Shown here in pieces: positions 54,247 to 62,167 of a stretch of DNA of 64,000 nt. The stretch is from Adlercreutzia faecimuris (lineage in GTDB: Bacteria > Actinomycetota > Coriobacteriia > Coriobacteriales > Eggerthellaceae). A program made the position numbers and the translations under genes. The notes under the pieces are model-generated. The model had not been told where the DNA came from, made no database searches, and saw only the letters and a program-made list of their open reading frames with translations. Each line of letters starts with the position of its first letter. Position 1 is the stretch's first letter. The stretch is taken from assembly GCF_022669055.1 (NCBI RefSeq), contig NZ_JAJMLW010000003.1, positions 124,001-188,000 on the forward strand, given 5' to 3'.

Positions 54247-56661
54247 ATGGGAGAAACCACGGTTTCACGGGGAGCGCTCTCTCGACGCAGCTTCCTGAAG
54301 GGCGCCGGCGCCGCAGCCGGCGCGCTCGGCCTGGCCGGCGCGGCCGGCATGACCACCGCGCAGGACTGGCTCGCCCCCGCCAAGGCCCACGCCGAGGGCG
54401 AGGAGCGCGTGGCGTACCTGTGCCATCAGTTCCACTGCCTGAGCGCCTGCTGCCTCAAGTGCACGGTGCGAGACGGCCGCCTGGCCCTCATCGAGCCGAA
54501 CGATGCCCTGCGCGAGGAGGACCAGCGCATCTGCCTGCGCGGCATCAACGAGATCCAGCACGTGTACGCCGCCGACCGCATCCAGACGCCGCTGCGGCGC
54601 GTCGGCGAGCGCGGCGAGGGCAAGTTCGAGGCCATCACCTGGGACGAGGCCATCAAGGCCGTCGCCGACGCCATCAAGGAGTCCCAGGCCAAGTACGGCG
54701 ACAACTCGTTCTTCTTCCGCAAGTCGACGGAGGCGAGCTCGGCCCACGGCTCCGGCTACCTGGCGGCGCTCCTGCATGCCGAGACGGGCGGCAACTGGGG
54801 CCTCGACCGCGGCCAGGCGAACGGCCTGGACGCCGGCTGTGGCGTCGGCGCCTTCCGCGCCACTAACAACGCCCTGGCGGAGTGGCCCCTGGCCTCGACC
54901 ATCATCTTCCTCGGGTTCAACCCCCTGGAGAGCAGCATCGCCTGGACCAAGGCGTTCTTCGACGCGAAGGACGCGGGCGCCAAGATCATCACCGTCGACA
55001 CGCGCTTCAGCCCCACGGCCTCCAAGTCGCACCAGTGGGTGTCGGTGAAGCCCGGCACCGACGCGGCGCTCGTCATCGGCATGGTGCGCGCCATCATGGA
55101 CGAGGGCTGGTATGACGAGGAGTTCATGAAGGCCCACACCGGCTATCCCTTCCTCATCGACCGGGCGACCGGCGAGGTCTACGGCGTCATGCGCGATGTC
55201 ACCGACGAGAAGACGGGGAAGGTGTCCCGGAAGAAGGCTCCCTACGTCTGGGACGTCGCGACGGGCACCGCGCGCCTCTTCGACGAGGAGGGGGTCGACC
55301 CCGCCCTCGAGGGCACCTGGGAGGTCGACGGCCGCACGCTCGTCACCGAGTTCAGCGCGCTCAGGGAGGCCTACGAGCCCTATACCCTGGAATGGGCGGG
55401 CGAGGTCTCGAGCGTCGATCCCGCCGTCATCCGCGGCTTGGCCGATGATTACGCCAACCGCGGCCCCGCCTTCCTCTGCTTCGGCCTGGGCGGCCCGGAC
55501 AAGTACACCAACGCCGACGTCCTGGGCCACGCGCTCGTCCTGGTGACGGCGCTCACGGGCAACACCGGCAAGAAGGGCTGCGGCACGGGATGGTACGGCG
55601 GAGGCGGCGCCTTCCACGCCACTTCGGCCCTGCAGTCGTGGAAGCTGCCCGAGGAGTTCAAGGCGAGCAAGTCGCAGATGCCCATGTACGACATGCCCTA
55701 CAACGACAACAACGTCCACGTGGCCCTCACGTTCGGCGATGCCTTCACGCTCGAGGCGGCCGACGCCAACAGCATGCTCGAGTGGGTGAAGGGCCTCGAC
55801 TTCTTCGCCATCTGCGACATCTACCACTCCTCGGCGGTGGATTATGCCGACATCGTGCTGCCGGCCTGCTCCAAGTTCGAGTGCGACGAGGAGGTCACCG
55901 ACCTGCGCGACGCCAAGGGCTACCTGTCGTTGGGCCAGAAGTGCATCGACCCGCTGTTCGAGTCGAAGACCGACCTGGAGATCGAGCGACTCATCGCGGC
56001 GCAGTGGGGCTACGACCAGTACCTGCCGAAGAGCCACGAGGAATACGCGCGCCACCGCCTCTCCAAGGCCAAGGGCAACATCGAGGGATTCACCATCGAG
56101 AAGTTCCAGGCCAACCAGGGCGTGCTTCGCTACCTCGACTCCGACGAGCCGGTGCGCAGCACCCTCAAGTTCGCCACCGACACCGGCCGCATGGAGCCCT
56201 ACTACGAGAAGCAGATCAAGTTCGGCCAGGCATTCCCCACCTATGAGACGCCCAACGAGGCCTACGAGGACAACGCCAAGCGTCAGCAGTACCCGCTCGT
56301 GTTCATGCAGGGCAAGAGCTGCTTCCGCATCCACGCCTACTACAGCGCGTCGGCGTGGTTCCAGGAGTACTTCGGCCCGCAGGTCAACATCAGCCCCGTC
56401 GACGCCGAGGCGCGCGGCATAGCCACCGGGGACGCGGTGCGCATTACCAACGACCGCGGCACGTTCGTCTGCACGGCCCTGGTGAACAACGCCATCCAGC
56501 CGGGCACCCTGTTCATGGCGGAGACCACGTACAACCACTACTACCCCGAGGGATTCCTGCAGAACGTCACCAACTCCCATCGCCAGGAGCGGTGCTATGA
56601 GATGACCTACGGCCCGCAGATTCCCTATAACGACACCCTCGTCGAGATCGAGAAAGCGTAG
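54247..56661 (+). CDS. Tat-exported molybdopterin oxidoreductase, DMSO reductase family
   Basis: 804 residues. Twin-arginine signal SRRSFLKG (12-19) with likely cleavage after AKAHA (about 49). The N-terminal Fe-S motif uses Cys59, Cys64, Cys68 and Cys96. Further family blocks: FLGFNPLES, DTRFSPTA, the cofactor-binding region ACSKFECDEEVTDLRDAKGY, and GDAVRITNDRG in the C-terminal barrel. The Mo ligand cannot be assigned with confidence, so the substrate (sulfoxide, N-oxide, catechol or other) is open. Followed by Fe-S, membrane and chaperone subunits. GGAGGAG precedes the ATG. Confidence 0.92.
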   Translation: MGETTVSRGALSRRSFLKGAGAAAGALGLAGAAGMTTAQDWLAPAKAHAEGEERVAYLCHQFHCLSACCLKCTVRDGRLALIEPNDALREEDQRICLRGINEIQHVYAADRIQTPLRRVGERGEGKFEAITWDEAIKAVADAIKESQAKYGDNSFFFRKSTEASSAHGSGYLAALLHAETGGNWGLDRGQANGLDAGCGVGAFRATNNALAEWPLASTIIFLGFNPLESSIAWTKAFFDAKDAGAKIITVDTRFSPTASKSHQWVSVKPGTDAALVIGMVRAIMDEGWYDEEFMKAHTGYPFLIDRATGEVYGVMRDVTDEKTGKVSRKKAPYVWDVATGTARLFDEEGVDPALEGTWEVDGRTLVTEFSALREAYEPYTLEWAGEVSSVDPAVIRGLADDYANRGPAFLCFGLGGPDKYTNADVLGHALVLVTALTGNTGKKGCGTGWYGGGGAFHATSALQSWKLPEEFKASKSQMPMYDMPYNDNNVHVALTFGDAFTLEAADANSMLEWVKGLDFFAICDIYHSSAVDYADIVLPACSKFECDEEVTDLRDAKGYLSLGQKCIDPLFESKTDLEIERLIAAQWGYDQYLPKSHEEYARHRLSKAKGNIEGFTIEKFQANQGVLRYLDSDEPVRSTLKFATDTGRMEPYYEKQIKFGQAFPTYETPNEAYEDNAKRQQYPLVFMQGKSCFRIHAYYSASAWFQEYFGPQVNISPVDAEARGIATGDAVRITNDRGTFVCTALVNNAIQPGTLFMAETTYNHYYPEGFLQNVTNSHRQERCYEMTYGPQIPYNDTLVEIEKA

Positions 56662-56671
56662 GTGAGAGGCG

Positions 56672-57289
56672 ATGACTAAGCTCGGCCTCGCGATCAGCCT
56701 TGATCGCTGCATCGGCTGCCAGACGTGCGCCAATGCCTGCAAGATGCAGAACAGCGTGCCCATGGGCATGCAGTGGAACCGCGTGGTCACCGAGGGATGC
56801 GACATCATGGACGGCGCCCACGGCACCTACCCCGACCTGTCGCGCACCTACCTGCCCATCGCGTGCCAGCACTGCGAGAACCCGGCCTGCCTGAAGGTGT
56901 GCCCGACCGGCGCCACCTACAAGGACGAGATGGGCCGCGTGGAGATCAACTACGACAACTGCATCGGGTGCCGCATGTGCATGGCGGCGTGCCCCTACAA
57001 CGCGCGCTCCTTCAACTGGGAGGACCCGGTGCACGACCCCGACTTCAACTACGGGGACAAGGACGTGCCCGTCCGCGTGAAGGGCGTGGCGGAGAAGTGC
57101 ACGCTGTGCAAGGAGCGCACCGACCGCGGCGACGAGCCCATGTGCGTCAAGTGCTGCCCCACCAAGGCGCGCACCTTCGGCGACCTCGACGACCCGAAGA
57201 GCGCCATCTCCCAGCTCATCCGCGAGAAGCACGCCTACGTGCTGCTCGAGGACAAGGGCACTAAGCCCCAAGTCCACTACTTCGATTAG
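56672..57289 (+). CDS. DmsB-like four-cluster ferredoxin subunit
   Basis: 205 residues. Four cysteine groups for 4Fe-4S clusters: CIGCQTCANAC, CQHCENPACLKVCP, CIGCRMCMAACP, and CTLCKERTDRGDEPMCVKCC. It wires electrons from the membrane subunit to the molybdenum subunit on the periplasm-equivalent side, travelling through Tat with it. 10 bp separate it from the preceding stop. Confidence 0.95.
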   Translation: MTKLGLAISLDRCIGCQTCANACKMQNSVPMGMQWNRVVTEGCDIMDGAHGTYPDLSRTYLPIACQHCENPACLKVCPTGATYKDEMGRVEINYDNCIGCRMCMAACPYNARSFNWEDPVHDPDFNYGDKDVPVRVKGVAEKCTLCKERTDRGDEPMCVKCCPTKARTFGDLDDPKSAISQLIREKHAYVLLEDKGTKPQVHYFD

Positions 57290-57301
57290 GAGCGTGCGAT
57301 C

Positions 57302-58489
57302 ATGCGACTGCTTACCAAGAACAAGCTCCTCACCGGCGTGCTGGCCGTGCTGTCGGTCGCCGGCGTGGGGGCGTGGATCTACCAGCTCATGGGCGGCCTG
57401 GCCGTCACCGGCATGTCCAACGCCAACTCCTGGGGCCTCTACATCGCCCTGTTCATGTTCTTCGTGGGGCTCTCGGCCGGCGGCCTCATCGTGGCCTCGT
57501 CGGCGAGCGTGTTCCACATCGAGAAGTACAAGCAGGTGGCGATGCCGGCCATCATCCTGTCCACGGTGTGCATCTGCTGCGCCGGCGCCTTCGTCCTCAT
57601 CGACCTGGGCGGCATCCAGCGCATCTGGCACCTCTTCGCCAGCCCCAACCTGGCGAGCCCGCTCGTGTGGGACATCTGCGTCATCACGCTGTACCTGGTC
57701 ATCAACGTGCTGTACCTGCGCTTCATGCACCGGGGCGCCGAGCACGCGGTGGCGGTGCTCTCCCGCTTCGCGCTGCCTACCGCCGTACTCGTGCACTCGG
57801 TGACCGCGTGGATCTTCGGCCTGCAGATCGCCAAGGAGGGCTGGTTCTCGGCCATCATGGCGCCCATCTTCGTGGCGAGCGCCATGGACTCGGGCCTGGC
57901 CCTGCTGCTCATCGTGCTGGTGGCGCTCAACGCGGCCGGCGTGTTCGAGACGCCCAAGCGGCTCATCGCGTCGCTCGCGGGGCTGCTGGCCACCTGCATC
58001 GCCATCGACGGCTTCCTCATCTTCTGCGAGGCGCTCACCATGGGCTACCCCGGCGCCGCGGGCGCCGAGACGCTGGCCGTCATGGTGTCCGGCCCCACGG
58101 CCCCCTTCTTCTGGGCCGAGGTCGTCGGCGGCCTGGCCGTGCCGTTCCTCATCCTCGTGTTCGCCAAGAATCGCGAGCGCACGGGGCTCGTGGTGGGCGC
58201 GAGCGTGCTGGTGGTGGCCGGCGTGCTGTGCAAGCGCCTGTGGCTTCTGCTGACCGCCTTCGTCATCCCCAACATCGTCGGCGCGCCGGGCGTGCTGAGC
58301 GGCGCCTGGATGATGGCGGGCTCCTACGCGCCCACCGCGGTGGAGGTGCTCATCGTGCTGGGGGTGCCGTCCCTGGGCGCGCTGGCCTTCATGGCCCTGG
58401 GCTCCAAGCTGCTGGCGCCGGCCGGCGCCGAGGAGCGGGCGTCCGCGCCCGCTGCGGCCGAGCTCGACCTGGAGGCGCAGACGGCCTAG
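57302..58489 (+). CDS. NrfD/PsrC-type membrane anchor
   Basis: 395 residues with 9-10 membrane segments: NSWGLYIALFMFFVGLSAGG near the N-terminus is the NrfD signature (GLSAG), with IDLGGIQRIWHLFASPNLAS and HSVTAWIFGLQIAKEGWFSA. Oxidises menaquinol and passes electrons to the ferredoxin subunit. This is the PsrC-like 10-TM type, unlike the DmsC-type genes at 51473 and 62168. Ends with an Ala/Glu tail. Confidence 0.92.
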   Translation: MRLLTKNKLLTGVLAVLSVAGVGAWIYQLMGGLAVTGMSNANSWGLYIALFMFFVGLSAGGLIVASSASVFHIEKYKQVAMPAIILSTVCICCAGAFVLIDLGGIQRIWHLFASPNLASPLVWDICVITLYLVINVLYLRFMHRGAEHAVAVLSRFALPTAVLVHSVTAWIFGLQIAKEGWFSAIMAPIFVASAMDSGLALLLIVLVALNAAGVFETPKRLIASLAGLLATCIAIDGFLIFCEALTMGYPGAAGAETLAVMVSGPTAPFFWAEVVGGLAVPFLILVFAKNRERTGLVVGASVLVVAGVLCKRLWLLLTAFVIPNIVGAPGVLSGAWMMAGSYAPTAVEVLIVLGVPSLGALAFMALGSKLLAPAGAEERASAPAAAELDLEAQTA

Positions 58490-58507
58490 GGCCGCGTCTC
58501 CGCGCGA

Positions 58508-58545
58508 CGTCGCCGCGGCCGGATCCCTCCCCGGTCGCGGCGACG
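58508..58545 (+). other. Hairpin between the NrfD and torD genes
   Basis: CGTCGCCGCG (58508-58517) pairs with CGCGGCGACG (58536-58545). A second stem, CGCGGGCCCG with CGGGCCCGCG, lies at 58569-58602. Without U-runs these may attenuate or process the operon so that torD is made at a lower level. Confidence 0.45.
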
Positions 58546-58630
58546 CTCCCTCCCTGCTTGCGACCTTGCGCGGGCCCGCTGCCGCCGCGGCCCGGGCCCG
58601 CGTTCCCGCACCTCCGAGAAAGGCACCGCC

Positions 58631-59278
58631 ATGAGCGCTCTTCAGCCCGCCGACCACGGAACCCTCGCCGACGCCTACGCGTTTCTGGGCAACTCGCTGC
58701 TTAAGCCGCTGTCGCAGACGCCCGCCGTCGGGCTCGACCCCGCCTTCTGGGCGGCGTTCCCCGACTTCGGCTCGGATGCCGTGGCCGCGGCGGCCGATGC
58801 GCTGGCACGCTGGGCGGCCGAGGACGCCGGCCGCCCGGACGGCGATCGTGTCCGCGACGTCTCCGTCGAGTACACCCGCCTGTTCATCGGGCCGCCCAAG
58901 CCGGCCGCCCCTCCGTGGGAGACCATGGGCCGCGGCGAGGGCGTCACGGTGGGCTTCGGCGACCCCACCTTCGAGATGCGGCGGCTGCTGCGCGAGGCGG
59001 GGCTCGAGCTCTCCAACGAGAATCGCCAGTACGAGGATCACCTGGGCATCGAGCTGCTCTACCTGAGCGAGCTCTGCCGCCGCGCCGCCGAGGCCGCCGC
59101 CGACGGGCGCGCCGACGAGGCCGCGCGCCTGGACGTCCAGGCGGCCGCCTTCGCCGCCGAGCACCCGCTCGCCTGGATCGACGCGCTTCGCGCCCAGGTG
59201 GCCGAGGCGGCGCCCGGCGGCTACTACGCGCTCCTGCTCGCGCTGGCCCGGACGCTCCTGGCCCTGCAGGTCGGCTGA
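58631..59278 (+). CDS. TorD-family molybdoenzyme chaperone
   Basis: 215 residues. Family markers: VEYTRLFIGPPKPAAPPWE, then YEDHLGIELLYLSEL and EHPLAWIDALRAQV. It binds the twin-arginine leader of the oxidoreductase at 54247 until the cofactor is inserted. Last gene of the dms operon, 141 bp after the membrane subunit with hairpins between. GAGAAAGG precedes the ATG. Confidence 0.9.
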   Translation: MSALQPADHGTLADAYAFLGNSLLKPLSQTPAVGLDPAFWAAFPDFGSDAVAAAADALARWAAEDAGRPDGDRVRDVSVEYTRLFIGPPKPAAPPWETMGRGEGVTVGFGDPTFEMRRLLREAGLELSNENRQYEDHLGIELLYLSELCRRAAEAAADGRADEAARLDVQAAAFAAEHPLAWIDALRAQVAEAAPGGYYALLLALARTLLALQVG

Positions 59279-59332
59279 TCGGCGGGCCGGGCGCGCGGCA
59301 CCCGCGGATGCCCCGCCGCCCGCCGCCCGGCG

Positions 59333-59368
59333 CCGGCAGGCGCTCCGCGTCCGCCCGGCGCCTGCGGG
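59333..59368. terminator. Hairpin between torD and the SMR gene
   Basis: An 11-bp stem with one mismatch (59333-59343 with 59358-59368) lies between convergent genes; no U-run. Confidence 0.4.
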
Positions 59369-59375
59369 CCGCGCG

Positions 59376-59699
59376 CTAGCCCTCGCCGCCGACCAGCTTC
59401 AGGCCGATGACGCAGCCGACGAGCCCGGCGATGAGCGCGATGCGCGCGAAGGTGGCCGGCTCGCTGCCCGTCGCCATGCCGTAGACGACCGTCAGCGCCG
59501 CGCCGATGCCCACCCACACCGCGTAGGCCGTGCCCATGGGCAGCGTCTTCGTGGCGAAGGCGAGCCCCGCCATCGACAGCGCCATGGCCGCCAGGAACAC
59601 GACGGTCGGCCCCGGCTGCGTGAGCCCGTCGGACTTGCCGAGCGCGACGGCCCACACCGACTCCATCACCCCCGACGCGATGAGCACCGCCCAGTCCAT
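59376..59699 (-). CDS. Small multidrug-resistance (SugE/Gdx-like) transporter
   Basis: 107 residues, four membrane segments. The essential Glu is in VMESVWAVALGK; TLPMGTAYAVWVGIGAALT is the SMR signature. SugE/Gdx proteins export guanidinium or quaternary ammonium as antiparallel dimers. No guanidine riboswitch was recognised upstream; element A3 begins 25 bp before the start. The ATG at 59699 follows GAAGGGGG. Confidence 0.88.
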   Translation of the reverse strand: MDWAVLIASGVMESVWAVALGKSDGLTQPGPTVVFLAAMALSMAGLAFATKTLPMGTAYAVWVGIGAALTVVYGMATGSEPATFARIALIAGLVGCVIGLKLVGGEG

Positions 59700-59723
59700 C
59701 AGCAGCCCCCTTCGACGGCGCGC

Positions 59724-59930
59724 TGGCCAGCAAACGGGCCCGCGGCGCACATTTTTTCAACTTTGTCGCTGCCGGCGGGCACGTTGGCAGCGAATCGGAA
59801 TACCGCCACCTGGGGTTTCGCCGATGCCGGCGTTCGGCGGACGCGATGGGCCCTGTATCTGATGGCGAAAAGCGGCTGAATCGAGCGACAAAGTTGAAAA
59901 AATGTGCGCGAAACCGCCGTTGCCTGGCCA
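59724..59930. repeat. Paired-arm intergenic element A3
   Basis: Arms 59724-59770 and 59884-59930, 47 bp each, with the perfect class A inner 26 bp (59745-59770 and 59884-59909) and outer TGGCCAG ends. The core is 113 bp with CACCTGGGGTTTCGCC at 59807. It separates two minus-strand genes and includes the probable sugE promoter region. Confidence 0.93.
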
Positions 59931-59966
59931 GGCGCCCCGCCTTGCGGGCGCCGCGGGCCTGCGGCG

Positions 59967-60692
59967 CTAGGCATCGATGACCATCTCGCGGTTGTCGCGG
60001 GTGATGATCTCCCGCGCGAAGATGGTGGCGCCCAGGTGCCCCTCGACCAGGCTGGCCAGCTCGTCGACGGCGGCCTCCAGGTCGGCGGCGCGCGTCGGGT
60101 CGACCGACTCGATGATGAGGAACGCCTTGGCCGTCTCGTCGGTCAGCGCCGTGCGCTCGCCGTCGCGCCAGTTCCAGCAGCGGCAGATGGCGCCCGCGTC
60201 GTCGCGGTAGCACAGCTCGCCGGCGAGCGTGGGGGCGTCCTCGTCCTCGCCGAGCGGGCGGAAGGCGTCGCCGCCCTCGGTGACGCCCAGGCGGATGTCG
60301 CCGGCCATCGCGTCGATGTCTTCGCCGCCGACGGGCAGCGCATAGGCGAGCGACACGGCGTTGTAGGCGTCCACCGACGGCGTGATGGAGCCGACGGGAT
60401 TGCCCTTCAGCACGCGCTTGAGCAGGTTCTCCACCGAGCAGCGCACCCCCTTCTTCGTCTTGAACCGCTGGTAGGCGTCGCGCCAGACGGCTACCGCCTC
60501 GTTCTGCGAGATGGTGTTGGACGTGAGGTGCGCATCGGCCGCGGCGTTGGCCTCGGCCAGGCGGCGGGCGAGGGCGCGGGCGTCCTCCTCGGGCACCGCG
60601 GCGGTCGGGCGCATCCCATGCGCGACGACGACGCCGATGCGCGCGTCGGGGAACAGCTCCCAGAACGACTCCTCGGTCACGAATCTCTTCAT
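59967..60692 (-). CDS. Stand-alone B3/4-domain protein
   Basis: 241 residues. Matches the B3/4 domain of phenylalanyl-tRNA synthetase beta chains: SITPSVDAYNAVSLAYALPV, TLAGELCYRDDAGAICRCWN and AFLIIESVD. Free-standing copies may bind or edit mischarged tRNA, or have other ligands. AAGGAGGAG precedes the ATG at 60692. It lies downstream of the small-RNA/attenuator candidate 60801-60894. Confidence 0.85.
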   Translation of the reverse strand: MKRFVTEESFWELFPDARIGVVVAHGMRPTAAVPEEDARALARRLAEANAAADAHLTSNTISQNEAVAVWRDAYQRFKTKKGVRCSVENLLKRVLKGNPVGSITPSVDAYNAVSLAYALPVGGEDIDAMAGDIRLGVTEGGDAFRPLGEDEDAPTLAGELCYRDDAGAICRCWNWRDGERTALTDETAKAFLIIESVDPTRAADLEAAVDELASLVEGHLGATIFAREIITRDNREMVIDA

Positions 60693-60800
60693 GGCTCCTC
60701 CTTCGGTCGGGCGCCGGCATGGCGACACGGCGCGGGCGTGCCGGCCGCCGTCCCCGCTGCGTTGGCGCGCCCTCGCGCGGTTCCGCCTTCGCGGCGCAAC

Positions 60801-60894
60801 AAAAAAGCACCCACCTGATGAGCATCTTCAAAGGCCTAACGATGCGCATCAAATGAGTGCTTGGGGCCTACCCGGCGGCAGGCTATGTCTACGG
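60801..60894 (-). ncRNA. Small RNA or transcription attenuator candidate
   Basis: A promoter (60901-60929) and an intrinsic terminator bound about 94 nt on the minus strand. The predicted RNA has a 5' hairpin (GCCTGCC with GGTAGGC) and a long terminal hairpin (60862-60857 AAGCAC with 60810-60805 GTGCTT, plus nested TGATG/CATCA and GATGC/GCATC pairs) followed by six U (60806-60801). It ends 108 nt before the B3/4 gene, so it is either a free small RNA or a leader attenuator of that gene. No known riboswitch or T-box was recognised. Confidence 0.5.
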
Positions 60895-60900
60895 CCGCGT

Positions 60901-60929
60901 ACTATAGCATGCGCCGCGCCGCCGCGCAA
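60901..60929 (-). promoter_or_regulatory. Promoter of the small RNA/leader
   Basis: On the minus strand TTGCGC (60929-60924), 17 bp, TATAGT (60906-60901). Confidence 0.6.
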
Positions 60930-61297
60930 CGGCGTCGGGCGCAGCACGCGGGAGCGGCGGTGCGGTGCGTGCCGGGTGGGGCGGCGCGTGGGCGCCGCGC
61001 GCGGCGTTCGACCGGCGGGGCGTCCTGGCGGGCACGGCGGCATGTCGCGCCTGCGCCGACAGCCTGCGGTGCGGCACGTGCCGCGGCGCGGCGAGATATG
61101 TGCGCCGTGCGTCGGCAAGGCGGTATGCCGCATCCGCGCCGACGGTCTATGGCGCGGGGCGAGAAGTTCGCGGGCGCCGCGAACGGGGAGTGTGGGGGAG
61201 GGCGCGGCTGCGACAGGCGGCGCATGGTTGCGGCGGGCCCCGCACGGAGGTGGGGGCGGGATCGGCAGCCGCCTATCGCGCCGCGGATGCGCCGAAA
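60930..61297. other. Intergenic, no supported gene
   Basis: Upstream of the small-RNA promoter. Open frames exist on several strands, but they have no ribosome sites, no recognisable protein and no codon periodicity I would trust. Confidence 0.5.
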
Positions 61298-61300
61298 GTG

Positions 61301-61437
61301 CGATTTGGTGCAGGGCTGGGCCGCCTTGGCCGGCTGGGCGCCTTCGACTTGGATGCGCGACCTGGCGAGGCGCCCGCGCATGCGACCATGCGCGCCCGGC
61401 CTGTCGTCTCCCGTGGGGCCTTCTATGCACCAAATCG
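61301..61437. repeat. Paired-arm intergenic element G1 (decayed)
   Basis: Only 12 bp of each arm match perfectly (CGATTTGGTGCA at 61301-61312 and its complement at 61426-61437). The 113-bp core contains GCGACCTGGCGAGGCGC (GACCTGG at 61359-61365), which supports membership. Confidence 0.65.
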
Positions 61438-61497
61438 TAATTCTCGCGTATTCGGGATGCGCCGGCTGGCGTCGCGCCGCCGCGCGACGGTGCTGTC

Positions 61498-61722
61498 GGA
61501 CACCTTTGCCGACCACGATGGCAAGATAGCGAGGTTTGGCATACTGTGTCGGGTTTCGGCGTGAGGCCCTCCGTAGGGCCATTCGCGAAAGGCCTGGTGA
61601 ACATTGTTCTCGGCGAGGGTTAGTCTTTGCGCCGGCGGCTGTTCGGGCGAAAAACCCGCGATTCGGCGCCCGTGACTATGCCAAACCTCGCTATCTTGCC
61701 ATCAGGCGGGCTAAAAGTGTCC
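61498..61722. repeat. Paired-arm intergenic element C2
   Basis: Arms 61498-61543 and 61677-61722, 46 bp. The inner 26 bp (GATGGCAAGATAG then CGAGGTTTGGCATA) are perfect inverted copies; outer ends share GGACAC. The core is 133 bp, the longest seen, with a weak motif (CCTGGTGAAC at 61593). Class C, as C1. Confidence 0.92.
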
Positions 61723-61828
61723 ACGGTCATCGCGGCGGCGCCTCGCCGAGCGCCCGATCCAAACGCCCGCGCTCCTGCCTCCTGGCAGCTGCGACCCCTC
61801 TTCCCGATGCGCCCCCCGCGGGCGCCCG

Positions 61829-61920
61829 CGTCCCCGCCTCCTGCTGCGTCCCCCGCGAGCCCCTGCGTCTCCGCCTCCTGCTGCGTCCCCCGCGAGCCCC
61901 TGCGTCTCCGCCTCCTGCTG
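61829..61920 (+). repeat. 37-bp tandem repeat, 2.5 copies
   Basis: Units begin at 61829, 61866 and 61903 (CGTCTCCGCCTCCTGCTGCG at each start); the first two differ by one base and the third is partial. No protein is supported in any frame. Confidence 0.8.
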
Positions 61921-62111
61921 GTCTCCGCGCGCCCGCGGCTCTACCCCGCCGGCGCGCACCCCTGCCGCATCCCGGCGCTCTCACCGCGCTCCCCGCCTCG
62001 TCGGTGCGCGGCCCCGTCGCATCCCGGCGCTCTCGCCGGGCACGCCTCGCCGCGCACCGCGCCGCCGCACAACGGCGCGCATCGCGAGGCCGCCCTACCC
62101 GAACGCGCGAA

Positions 62112-62127
62112 ATTGTCTTATGATAAT
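62112..62127. promoter_or_regulatory. Candidate operator upstream of the second NrfD gene
   Basis: ATTGTC-N4-GATAAT, with the same geometry as AGTGTC-N4-GACATT at 52415. GATAAT or the overlapping TATGAT may be the -10 box. Binding by the GntR protein encoded downstream is inferred. Confidence 0.45.
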
Positions 62128-62167
62128 CCGAGAAACGGTGGCGGCGCGAGCGAGAGGGGAGGGGAGC

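Noticed and set aside
54265-56826. 853-codon minus-strand open frame opposite the molybdoenzyme
   Set aside because: No recognisable domains; opposite a complete DMSO-reductase-family protein.
59700-59966. Guanidine riboswitch before the SugE-like gene
   Set aside because: The upstream DNA is element A3; no ykkC-type conserved sequence was seen.
60817-60855. 12-codon plus-strand frame inside the small-RNA hairpin (MSIFKGLTMRIK)
   Set aside because: No promoter or ribosome site on that strand, and the frame follows from the palindromic hairpin.
60693-60894. T-box leader upstream of the B3/4 (PheT-like) gene
   Set aside because: AGGTGGGTGC resembles part of a T-box sequence, but no specifier stem or full T-box bulge could be found; kept only as a small-RNA/attenuator candidate.
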